From QWOP01 sp003669605 (lineage in GTDB: Bacteria > Planctomycetota > Planctomycetia > Pirellulales > UBA1268): DNA of 64,000 nt. Made by a program: the position numbers and the translations under genes. The stretch covers positions 1 through 64,000 of the forward strand of contig CANKIK010000001.1 in NCBI GenBank assembly GCA_947481985.1, written 5' to 3'. Positions 56,544 to 64,000 of this stretch are shown one piece after another. Numbering within the stretch: position 1 is the stretch's first letter; every line of letters starts with the position of its first letter. The notes below the pieces were generated by a model. It saw only the letters and a list, made by a program, of their open reading frames with translations. It was not told the origin of the DNA and did not search any database.

Positions 56544-56572
56544 GCGCGAAGGGCCTCGGTGCGGGCTCCTGG

Positions 56573-57889
56573 TTAGGGGAGCTTTGAGATGCGGATCCGT
56601 CGGTATTCCAGTTGTCCCGAATCCCCTTCAAGGCCGATCGGACCGGTCTCGGGCACGGGCAATGCCATTTCCAGGATGTCGCCGTTGCAGCGGCAAAGTG
56701 CCTTGCCGTCGATGACCGTGATCACCAGCTCATTCCAGTCTTGCGGCTTGTAGTGCTTCAGTTCCTTGTAGGGCCCGGCGAGGAGGTAATCGCGGCACTG
56801 GAGCTGCGGCGCACGGATAAAGACGCCGCTGTCGGCCGTGGGGGTGGCGCGGAACTCGAGCTTGAGGAGGAAGTTGCCGGGGAAGTCTTTCGTCGTCCAG
56901 AGCTGTTCGCCGCGGCGCCCCTCCGGCGGCGTGGTGACGACGATCCGGCCATTGCGGGCGACGTAGCGTCCGTCGGGGCTGCTTGTTCGGCCGTCGAGAT
57001 CGAGCTGTTTCCCAAGCGTCGGCTGATCGCGGTAGCCCCACCCGGAAAGATCACGGCCATTGAAGAGCATCTCGAAGCCGGCCTCGGGTTGAAAGTCGTC
57101 GGCCGGTGCGGGAACCAGTTCGAGCGTCTCGAGCACCGGCCGGATGGCGGCTGTCCATTTGGCGTAGCCGGCAGCGTTGGGATGGAGGAGATCGGGGAAC
57201 TCCTCCGCCTTGGCATCACCGGTAGGATCGGCAAACAGTGTCCAGGTGTCGATAAGGCGGACGCGCGAGTCCCCTTTCACGGCCTCGGCGACGAGGGCAT
57301 TGAGCTGCTTGATCTGCTCCGCCGGCCGCTTCTTGTCGGCGGCACTGGGAAAGACCTGGCAGACGATGATCGGCGTCCGTGGGTTTTTTGCTTCGATGGC
57401 CGCGATGATCGCCTTCACGTTGGCGGCAATCGTCTCGGGCTCTGCCCCCTCCTCGAGGTCGTTGGTGCCCATGAGCATGACGACGCCTGATGGTTCGAGG
57501 GCGAGGACGTCATCGGCCAGTCGCAGAAGCATGCCGCGGGTCGTGTCGCCGCTGATGCCGCGGTTGGCGAGCTTCGCGCCCGGAAAGACGTGGTGGAAAT
57601 CGTCTCCAAAACCCTGGGTGATCGAGTCGCCGAGGAACACCAGCGCCCGCTTGTCGGCGGCCTTCTTCCCGGCCCACTCGCTGCGGCGCTGCTTCCAGAG
57701 ATCCTTAAACCAGTCGTAGCGGCGGATCGGCCCGACGCCGGGGAGGCCATCGTCAGAGTCGGGGATCGCAAACGCCGCCGGCTCGTCGCCGCGGGCCGCA
57801 GGGCAGGGCAGGGGGCCGGCGAGGAGCGCGGCGACGGTGCCCGAGAGGAGGAGGATCCGGGCCACGGCGGGAAAGAGTGTGTATTTCAT
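56573..57889 (-). CDS. Secreted GDSL/SGNH hydrolase fused to DUF1080
   Basis: 438 residues with a signal peptide (~8-33). The SGNH hydrolase domain (~45-235) has the Ser block ALVFLGDSITQGFGD, block II Gly in LANRGISGDTT, block III Asn in VVMLMGTNDLEEG, and the Asp-x2-His pair in FPDLLHPNAAGYAKW. The C-terminal DUF1080 domain (~250-438) starts FEMLFNGRDLSGW and has LKLEFRATPTADSGVFIRAP and GPIGLEGDSGQLEYRRIRIS. DUF1080 proteins are linked to 3-keto-disaccharide hydrolysis or carbohydrate binding; SGNH domains often deacetylate sugars. Together this suggests extracellular glycan processing. ATG 57889 gives the signal peptide. Confidence 0.9.
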   Translation of the reverse strand: MKYTLFPAVARILLLSGTVAALLAGPLPCPAARGDEPAAFAIPDSDDGLPGVGPIRRYDWFKDLWKQRRSEWAGKKAADKRALVFLGDSITQGFGDDFHHVFPGAKLANRGISGDTTRGMLLRLADDVLALEPSGVVMLMGTNDLEEGAEPETIAANVKAIIAAIEAKNPRTPIIVCQVFPSAADKKRPAEQIKQLNALVAEAVKGDSRVRLIDTWTLFADPTGDAKAEEFPDLLHPNAAGYAKWTAAIRPVLETLELVPAPADDFQPEAGFEMLFNGRDLSGWGYRDQPTLGKQLDLDGRTSSPDGRYVARNGRIVVTTPPEGRRGEQLWTTKDFPGNFLLKLEFRATPTADSGVFIRAPQLQCRDYLLAGPYKELKHYKPQDWNELVITVIDGKALCRCNGDILEMALPVPETGPIGLEGDSGQLEYRRIRISKLP

Positions 57890-58178
57890 GGGCACTATCA
57901 TGCCTGCTCGCCGCCATGACGGGCAACCGTGAGCACAAAATGTCTCCTTATCCGGCCAGAAAGCACAGGTCATCACAGGGGCTGGGGGCGACCATCTCTT
58001 GCGGTGGAATCTTGCGGTGGAAGTGTCTGCGAAAGGGTGAATCGCCAGGGATACGTGGGCCAAGGGGGCCCCACCGTCGGCTTTGAAGTGCGACTCAAGT
58101 GATGTCAGGACGGCGGGGTTCGTCGTGGCGGCAGGGTACAACAGCGGGGTTGCCACGACGTCCTCCGAGTTTCCGCTG

Positions 58179-60731
58179 ATGCCCCCATCCCTGTTTCCCC
58201 CTGTTTCCCACACTCCCCGCCCGCTGCCCGCCCCGGTGGCCGACGAACCGGCCCGGATGACTGCCCGGACGCTGGAAGGGCTCGAGTGGGTGCTGGCTCG
58301 GGAATTGGAAGCCATCGGAGCCACCGATCTGCGGATCGGACGGCGGACAATCGAATTCTCTGTGCCGGAGGGCCGCGAAAAGGAAACGCTCTACCGGGCG
58401 GTGCTCGAGAGCCGAACGGCGATCCGCATCCTGGAGCCCCTCGGCAGGTTCCGGGTGGAGAGCCCCGAGTCACTCTACGCCGCGATGGAGCAGATCGACT
58501 GGCGCGAGCAACTCAAAGTATCCGACACGCTCCGTGTCGATGCCGCCATCCACAATACCTTCCTCAACCATTCGCTCTACGCGGCGCAGATCGTCAAGGA
58601 CGCGGTCGTCGACCAACTCCGCACCCCCAGCGGCAAGCGGCCGAACGTGCAACTCCGCGGCGCCACCCTCCGCTTGGCGCTGCATCTGGTTGGTGACACG
58701 GCGACGATCTTCCGCGATGCCGCCGGCAATTCGCTCCACCAGCGCGGCTGGCGCATGGGGGAGGTTGACGCCCCTCTCTCCGAGGTGCTCGCGGCCGGCA
58801 TCCTCGCCATCGCCGGCTGGACACCGGGCGAGCCGCTCCTCGATCCGATGTGCGGCTCGGGAACGTTTGTCGTTGAGGCGGCGACGATCGCTGCAGGAAT
58901 GGCACCGGGTCTGTGGCGGGCACGCCGCAAGGGGCACGGCTTTTTCAGGTTTCGCGACTGCGACCGCGATCTCGCCGGCCGGTTGGTGGAGGAACTCGAA
59001 GCCCGCGTCACCACCCCCCAGGGAAGTTTTCAGGCCAGCGATCTCGACGCCAAAGCCGTCGAGGCGACGCGGCTGTGTGCCGAATCGGCCGGTGTCATCG
59101 CGGCGCTAACCATTGAACAAAAACACTTCGAGCAGGCGATGCCGGCAGCCGAACACGGCTTCGTCGTCACCAATCCACCCTACGGCGAACGGCTCGCGCT
59201 GCAGCGGGCCGGGGCGCTCTTCCGCCGCATCGGCGACTGGCTCGTGCAGCGCTGCGGCGGCTGGAGGGCGGCGGTCCTCGCTCCCGACACCGAGGCAGCA
59301 GGCTTCCTCGGTCTCCGGCCAACCTACCGCGTGCCACTTCCCAACGGCCCGATTGCCTGCCGGCTGTTGGAGGTCGAGATCCGGGCCCGCGCTGCGGCAC
59401 CACCAGCAGTTCCCCCAGCCAATCCGCCACAGACCCCCGCAGAGACTCCTCTGGCCTCCTCCGAGACTCCTCTGGTCGCCGGTTCGGCCTCCGCGCAAGT
59501 CTTACCGCGCGAGCTCTCTTCGCCTGATCGCGCCGCACCGGTTTCCTCCTCTGCCGAACCGCAACGGCAGGCTGACGCGGGACAGGAATGCGAACCCAAT
59601 GACGATGCCACCCCCAAGTTCGCCGATCATTCCTCAGTATCACCACCATTTCCGCCGGTGGTCTTCCCGTCTGGTGTGGCCCTTGAGGCTGCCGAAATGC
59701 TGTTCCCCACAGGGCTTGCTCCGGCCCGTGTCGAGCCCCCCCCGATCGTTCCACACCGCGGATCGGTGCGGACTGTCGACGACCAGATCGGCGACTTCCG
59801 CCGTCGGCTCGCCAAGCGCTTCAAGCATCTTGCCAAGTGGGCGAGGCGCGTCGGCACCGATGCCTTCCGGATCTACGACCGCGACATCCCCGAGGTGCCG
59901 CTGGTCATCGACTGGTATGCCGGCTGGCTCCATGCCGCCGAATACGAGCGGCCGCACGACCGCACGGAGATCGAGCACGAGGTCTGGCTCGACCGGATGA
60001 TCGAGGCGGCTGCCGCGGAACTCGGCGTCCCCCACGACCGGACGTTCATGAAACTCAGACGTCGGCAGCGCGAGGGAGGGCAGTACGAGAAGGTGGACAA
60101 GCGTCAGGCGCTGCTTGATGTGCAGGAGGGGGGGCTTGCGTTCCAGGTCAACCTCTCCGATTACCTCGACACCGGATTGTTCCTCGACCATCGCCTCACG
60201 CGGGGGATGGTGAGGGCCGAGGCCGCGGGGAAGCGGATGCTCAACCTCTTCTGCTACACGGGCAGTTTTTCGGTCTACGCGGCGGCCGGCGGCGCCACCG
60301 AGACGGTCAGTGTCGACCTCTCCAACACCTACCTCGATTGGACGCGCACCAACCTCTCGCTCAACGGTTTCACCGATGCCGACCGCCACCGGATTGTCCG
60401 CGACGACGCGCGGGCCTTTCTCGAGCACCGGGCCCGACGCGGCGAGCCGCGTTTTGATCTGGTGGTGGTCGACCCTCCCACGTTCTCTCGCTCAGCCCGC
60501 AGCGAGAACCCCTGGGATGTGGAACGCGACCATCCCGAACTCCTCGCCTTGGTAGCCCGCAATCTCATCCCAGGCGGCATTGTCTACTTCTCCACTAATT
60601 TCCGTCGCTTCCACTTCGCGGAGCAAACACTCGCCGCCGACTACTCCCTCCGCGAGATCAGCAATCGCACGATTCCCGAGGATTTCCGCAATGAACGGAT
60701 CCACCGGGCCTGGCGGATGGTGCGTCATTAA
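58179..60731 (+). CDS. rlmL: Bifunctional 23S rRNA methyltransferase RlmKL
   Basis: About 850 residues. The N-terminal half is RlmL-like (m2G2445): THUMP domain (~30-150; TARTLEGLEWVLARELEAIG), then a methyltransferase with LLDPMCGSGTFVVEAATIAA (SAM motif) and the catalytic VVTNPPYGERLALQ. A ~130-residue Pro/Ser/Ala-rich linker (~400-530) separates the RlmK-like half (m7G2069), with FRIYDRDIPEVPLVIDWYAG, GLFLDHRLTRGMV, MLNLFCYTGSFSVYAAAGGA and VVVDPPTFSRS. Starts at 58179, 58257 or TTG 58083 are possible; 58257 (MTARTLEGLEW) gives the classical N-terminus. Confidence 0.9.
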   Translation: MPPSLFPPVSHTPRPLPAPVADEPARMTARTLEGLEWVLARELEAIGATDLRIGRRTIEFSVPEGREKETLYRAVLESRTAIRILEPLGRFRVESPESLYAAMEQIDWREQLKVSDTLRVDAAIHNTFLNHSLYAAQIVKDAVVDQLRTPSGKRPNVQLRGATLRLALHLVGDTATIFRDAAGNSLHQRGWRMGEVDAPLSEVLAAGILAIAGWTPGEPLLDPMCGSGTFVVEAATIAAGMAPGLWRARRKGHGFFRFRDCDRDLAGRLVEELEARVTTPQGSFQASDLDAKAVEATRLCAESAGVIAALTIEQKHFEQAMPAAEHGFVVTNPPYGERLALQRAGALFRRIGDWLVQRCGGWRAAVLAPDTEAAGFLGLRPTYRVPLPNGPIACRLLEVEIRARAAAPPAVPPANPPQTPAETPLASSETPLVAGSASAQVLPRELSSPDRAAPVSSSAEPQRQADAGQECEPNDDATPKFADHSSVSPPFPPVVFPSGVALEAAEMLFPTGLAPARVEPPPIVPHRGSVRTVDDQIGDFRRRLAKRFKHLAKWARRVGTDAFRIYDRDIPEVPLVIDWYAGWLHAAEYERPHDRTEIEHEVWLDRMIEAAAAELGVPHDRTFMKLRRRQREGGQYEKVDKRQALLDVQEGGLAFQVNLSDYLDTGLFLDHRLTRGMVRAEAAGKRMLNLFCYTGSFSVYAAAGGATETVSVDLSNTYLDWTRTNLSLNGFTDADRHRIVRDDARAFLEHRARRGEPRFDLVVVDPPTFSRSARSENPWDVERDHPELLALVARNLIPGGIVYFSTNFRRFHFAEQTLAADYSLREISNRTIPEDFRNERIHRAWRMVRH

Positions 60732-60812
60732 GCCCTACTGGCAGCCTCGGACGGCGGCCGGCCGGGACGGGGGCGTGTTGCGGCCGGAAAACCTCGGTTC
60801 TACATTCCTCCT

Positions 60813-62072
60813 ATGGCATCTTCCTCTCGCTTATCGCGCTGGCTTCTTCTCCCCGTGCTGGGGATGTTCGTGGTCACGGCCTGCCGGCCTGCCGATCCGG
60901 ACCTCGTAAAGATTGTCAGCAGCCTGCCCCGCACGGGCTCGGCGAAGCACCAGTCCGACACGCTCGTTCGTGGGATTCGGATGGCGATTGAGGAGGCTGA
61001 GGGGAGAGTGGGGCCGTTCCGCGTGGAATACCTCGACCTCGACGACTCCACCGCTGCCGCTGGCCAGTGGACCAGCGAGGCAGAGGCCGCCAACGCCCGC
61101 CGTGCGCTGCAGGATCCCGATGTCTGTGCCTACATCGGCACGTTCAATTCCGGAGCGGCCAAGGTGTCGATGCCGATCCTCAATCTCGGCGACTTGCTCA
61201 TGGTCTCACCGGCCAACACCGCCGTCGGTCTCACCAAGCCTGGGATGGGCACGCCTGGCGAACCGGAGGTCTACCGTCCCACCGGCCGTCGGAACTACGC
61301 CCGTGTCGTTCCTGCCGACGACCTTCAAGGGCCGATGGCTGCCGACTGGGCTGTCCGCCGCGGCGTGAAGAAGGTCTACATCCTTGACGACAACGAGGTG
61401 TATGGCAAAGGAATCGCTGATCTCTTCGACGAGCGTTGTCGGGAGTTGGGGGTGGAGGTCCTCGGGCACGACTCGATCGACGCCAAGGCGCAGGAATTTA
61501 AGTCGCTGATGGCGAGCGTCAAGGCGACGAAGCCTGATCTTGTCTACTTCGGTGGCACGACACAGAGCAAAGGGGGGCAACTCGCCAAGGACATGACCGC
61601 CGCCGGTGTGGGAGCGATCCTCATGGTGCCTGACGGCTGCATGGAGCAGGTGTTCATCGATTCCGCCGGCGCGGCAAACCTCGAGGGGCGCTGCTTTGTG
61701 ACCTTCGGTGGCCTGCCGCCGGCAAAACTGACCGGCAAGGGAGGGGAGTTCGTGCAACGCTACCGGGAGAAACATGGTGAGCTCCCCGAGGCCTACGCGG
61801 TGTATGGCTACGAAGCAGCGCGCGTGGCATTGCATGCCATCGCGACCGCCGGTAGCAAGGACCGCCGTGCGATCACCGATGCAGCGCTTGGGATCCGCGA
61901 CTTCGACGGTGCTCTTGGACACTGGGGCTTCGACGAGAACGGCGACACCACGATGCGGACGCTGACGGTGAACATCGTGCGGAATGGCAAATTCGAGTTT
62001 GAGGAGGTCCTGCACGAGGCCGATCTGGTGGCCGAACCGGCTGCTTCCGCGGGGGCGACGCCGGCTCCCTGA
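60813..62072 (+). CDS. Branched-chain amino-acid-type ABC transporter substrate-binding lipoprotein
   Basis: 419 residues. A lipoprotein signal with lipobox VTAC (Cys ~24) is followed by a periplasmic-binding fold type I: VKIVSSLPRTGSAKHQSDT, VRGIRMAIEEAEGRVGPFRV, then YIGTFNSGAAKVSMPILNLG, VYILDDNEVYGKGIADLFDE and AYAVYGYEAARVALHAIATA. It binds the imported ligand outside the cell and hands it to LivH/LivM. Ligand may be a branched-chain amino acid, urea or another amide; not decidable. No clear Shine-Dalgarno precedes ATG 60813. Confidence 0.92.
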   Translation: MASSSRLSRWLLLPVLGMFVVTACRPADPDLVKIVSSLPRTGSAKHQSDTLVRGIRMAIEEAEGRVGPFRVEYLDLDDSTAAAGQWTSEAEAANARRALQDPDVCAYIGTFNSGAAKVSMPILNLGDLLMVSPANTAVGLTKPGMGTPGEPEVYRPTGRRNYARVVPADDLQGPMAADWAVRRGVKKVYILDDNEVYGKGIADLFDERCRELGVEVLGHDSIDAKAQEFKSLMASVKATKPDLVYFGGTTQSKGGQLAKDMTAAGVGAILMVPDGCMEQVFIDSAGAANLEGRCFVTFGGLPPAKLTGKGGEFVQRYREKHGELPEAYAVYGYEAARVALHAIATAGSKDRRAITDAALGIRDFDGALGHWGFDENGDTTMRTLTVNIVRNGKFEFEEVLHEADLVAEPAASAGATPAP

Positions 62073-62109
62073 TCCCGCACCATCTTTCCCGAACCCGCAG
62101 GTCCCGCGC

Positions 62110-63030
62110 GTGTCAGCTCAGTTTTTTCTCCAGCAGTGCCTTATCGGGCTCACCAACGGTGCCCTGATCGCGCTGGTAGCGCTGGGCTACACGATGGTCT
62201 ACGGCATTATCGGCCTGATCAATTTCGCTCACGGCGACCTGATCATGCTCGGGGCCTGTCTGGCGCTGTCGATAGTCGGCGCCCTCGGCCTGGCCGCCGT
62301 CGATCCCGCAGTCACGTGGGTGGCGATCGCCGGACTGGTGCTCGTTTGCGGACTGGCTTGCGGATCGCTGAATGTGGCGGTCGACCGGATTGTCTACAAA
62401 CCGCTCCGCAACGCCCCGAAACTCGCGCCGCTGGTGTCGGCGATTGGAGTCTCGTTTATCTTCATGAACATCGGCTTGTTCTGGCTTGGATCGGCCGACA
62501 GGTCGTTTCCGGAACTCCTCCCTTCGGACAACGTTCTTCCCGACGACTGGGGGCTGCAGTTCACCCAGAAGGATCGCTTGGTGGTGCTGATTGTGGTGCC
62601 GTTGATGGTGGCCCTCTCGATCCTCGTCCGGTGGACGAAACTGGGGAAGGCGATGCGGGCGGTGTCGCAGGACCCGACCGCGGCGGCGCTGGTCGGTGTC
62701 GATGTCGACAGAGTGATCGCTGCCACGTTCTTCATCGGCGGGTTTCTCGGTGGTGCCGCCAGCGTGGTCTACAGCCTCTACATCAACACCATCGGTTTCC
62801 AGATGGGATTCCAGAACGGACTCTATGCGTTCACCGCGGCCGTTCTGGGGGGGATCGGGAGTATTCCCGGCGCCGTCCTCGGCGGTGTGGTGATCGGATT
62901 GGTGCGGGCGCTGGCCAGTGCCTACGTCGGCGAGCGCTGGACGGGGGCGATCGTATTCGCCATCCTGATCGTGATCCTCGTCTTCCGCCCCGAGGGACTT
63001 CTCGGCAGGCGGGTCAGGGAGAAGGTGTGA
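62110..63030 (+). CDS. livH: Branched-chain amino-acid-type ABC transporter permease LivH
   Basis: 306 residues, about eight membrane helices. NGALIALVALGYTMVYGIIG, LINFAHGDLIMLGA, LRNAPKLAPLVSAIGVSFIF, GKAMRAVSQDPTAAALVGVD (the ATPase-coupling loop) and AAVLGGIGSIPGAVLGGVV are LivH hallmarks. GTG 62110 is the start; the longer frame to 61984 reads over the binding-protein gene. 37 bp separate it from the binding protein and one base from livM. Confidence 0.94.
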   Translation: MSAQFFLQQCLIGLTNGALIALVALGYTMVYGIIGLINFAHGDLIMLGACLALSIVGALGLAAVDPAVTWVAIAGLVLVCGLACGSLNVAVDRIVYKPLRNAPKLAPLVSAIGVSFIFMNIGLFWLGSADRSFPELLPSDNVLPDDWGLQFTQKDRLVVLIVVPLMVALSILVRWTKLGKAMRAVSQDPTAAALVGVDVDRVIAATFFIGGFLGGAASVVYSLYINTIGFQMGFQNGLYAFTAAVLGGIGSIPGAVLGGVVIGLVRALASAYVGERWTGAIVFAILIVILVFRPEGLLGRRVREKV

Positions 63031-63031
63031 C

Positions 63032-64000
63032 GTGGTAGGAGGCAGTCTTCCAGCATCGACCCCACGTCCGGGCGGAGCCGTTGCGGTCCCGCTCGAATCA
63101 TCAGGGCCGTGGTCGTTCCTGGCCCAAAGGTGGGAATGGGTGACGCTGGCGGTGCTGGCGGTCGCCCCGCTGTGTCTGCCGGCGCTCGGAGGCGCCCTCG
63201 GCGGCCAGGTGACGACCCTCTTCATTTACTGCATCCTCGCGCTCGGCCTCAATGTGATGGTCGGATACACGGGGCTGGTGCATCTGGGCATCGCCTCGTT
63301 TTTCGGAATCGGTGCCTATCTGTTGGCGATTCTCACAGTGCCGATGTACCCCTTCCAGATTGGGTTTCTGCCCGCCACGGCGGTCGCGGTGCTGGCAACT
63401 GCGGGAATTGGGCTGGCGCTGGGGGCGCCGACGCTGCGGTTGCGGGGCGACTATCTGGCGATCGTGACCCTCGGCTTCGGCGAAGTGGCGAAGGTCACGC
63501 TGCGAAACCTGGAACAGATCACCGGCGGCATGAAGGGACTCAATCCCGTTCCACCTCCCGGCGCTGGAGTGACGATCGGCGGACTCGATCTTGGCAAGGA
63601 GTTCGCCATCGACCCACGCTGGTTCTATTATCTGGCGCTGGCGTCGTTGGCCGGGGTGGTGCTGTTGATGCGGCGCTTAGAGGGATCGCGTCTGGGGCGG
63701 GCGCTGGTGGCGGTGCGCGAGGATGAACTCGCCGCGCAGGCGATGGGGATCTCGGCTACAAAAGTGAAACTCTCGGCGTTCGCCATGTCGTCGGCGGTGG
63801 CGGGATTGGCCGGATGTCTGTACGCGGCGAGCCTTTCCACGACCGCCGACCCCAATGCCTATGACTTCAACCGTTCGATCATGGTCTTGTGTGCCGTGAT
63901 CCTCGGCGGACTGGGGAGCATTCCTGGCACGCTGCTCGGCGTGGCGATCCTCGTGGGCTTTGACACCGTGCTGGCGCCCTGGGCCGATTCCTGGATCCAG
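63032..64000 (+). CDS. livM: Branched-chain amino-acid-type ABC transporter permease LivM, 3' truncated by the window
   Basis: Open from GTG 63032 to the last base, 323 codons visible, no stop. GGGAGAAGG upstream serves as ribosome-binding site. The N-terminus (~1-30) is hydrophilic. Then YTGLVHLGIASFFGIGAYLL, TLRLRGDYLAIVTLGFGEVA, ITGGMKGLNPVPPPGA, GRALVAVREDELAAQAMGIS and VILGGLGSIPGTLLGVAIL fit LivM. The ATPase genes livG and livF probably follow outside the window. Confidence 0.93.
   Translation, partial: MVGGSLPASTPRPGGAVAVPLESSGPWSFLAQRWEWVTLAVLAVAPLCLPALGGALGGQVTTLFIYCILALGLNVMVGYTGLVHLGIASFFGIGAYLLAILTVPMYPFQIGFLPATAVAVLATAGIGLALGAPTLRLRGDYLAIVTLGFGEVAKVTLRNLEQITGGMKGLNPVPPPGAGVTIGGLDLGKEFAIDPRWFYYLALASLAGVVLLMRRLEGSRLGRALVAVREDELAAQAMGISATKVKLSAFAMSSAVAGLAGCLYAASLSTTADPNAYDFNRSIMVLCAVILGGLGSIPGTLLGVAILVGFDTVLAPWADSWIQ

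Overview
The window looks like a chromosomal segment from a planctomycete (phylum Planctomycetota, most likely Pirellulales or a close relative). The GC content is high. The clearest evidence is the set of lineage-typical families: a PSD1/PSCyt cytochrome-like protein next to a DUF1501 protein, a PVC-type membrane-bound dehydrogenase with a haem site fused to ThuA, a GDSL-DUF1080 protein, a Tat-exported Gfo/Idh/MocA oxidoreductase, a DUF1570 peptidase, and an ECF sigma factor beside a protein with a pseudopilin-like DUF1559-type tail. I see no rRNA, tRNA, CRISPR array, transposase, integrase or prophage. This is a gene-dense core and lineage-typical region, not an accessory island.

Layout. 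Positions 1-903 hold the 3' end of a gene with seventeen 15-bp repeats, followed by nadB. At 2.7-8.3 kb is a Gld-type ABC system: ATPase, a fused GldF-GldG permease/auxiliary protein, and a DUF4340 protein. At 8.4-16.6 kb are fabH, an M3 oligoendopeptidase, der, a secreted Gfo/Idh oxidoreductase, an intrinsic terminator, ald and mtnA. At 16.7-20.5 kb (minus strand) are pepA and an RND/MMPL exporter, with a large LptD/OstA-like outer-membrane protein diverging from them. At 24.3-32.3 kb (minus strand) are an FHA-GAF-adenylate/guanylate cyclase and a tight DUF1501/PSD1/NCS2-like permease operon. At 32.5-34.4 kb is an ECF sigma factor with a probable anti-sigma partner. At 34.5-41.9 kb (minus strand) are tkt, a DUF1570 peptidase, a TIM-barrel sugar isomerase/epimerase, an LptF/LptG-family permease and a PP2C phosphatase. 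At 42.1-44.4 kb are a PEGA lipoprotein, a PaaK-like adenylating enzyme and a DUF971 protein. At 44.4-47.6 kb (minus strand) is a compact set: AhpD, a peptidase with a VHL-beta-like N-terminus, and an AAA ATPase. The rest is carB, the 1385-residue LamG/dehydrogenase/haem/ThuA protein, a PfkB sugar kinase, the GDSL-DUF1080 protein, the fused rRNA methyltransferase RlmKL, and a branched-chain amino-acid-type ABC importer (binding protein, LivH, LivM) whose livM runs off the window.

How the genes fit together. Much of the content is housekeeping: NAD synthesis, fatty acid initiation, ribosome assembly and rRNA modification, carbamoyl phosphate synthesis, methionine salvage and the pentose phosphate pathway. 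Several genes belong to the envelope: the LptD-like protein, the LptF-like permease, the RND exporter and the Gld-type ABC system. The lineage-specific secreted proteins point to growth on complex carbohydrates. The least explained parts are the AhpD / VHL-like peptidase / AAA cluster, the permease-PSD1-DUF1501 operon, the hairpin with a T-tract in the leader of the sigma-factor gene, and the paired palindromes between ahpD and carB. No wholly new multi-gene system can be claimed from sequence alone.

Most long ORFs in other frames are shadows caused by the GC content. Start codons were chosen from ribosome-binding sites, overlaps with neighbours and remembered family N-termini. No database search or computation was run, so residue positions are approximate.
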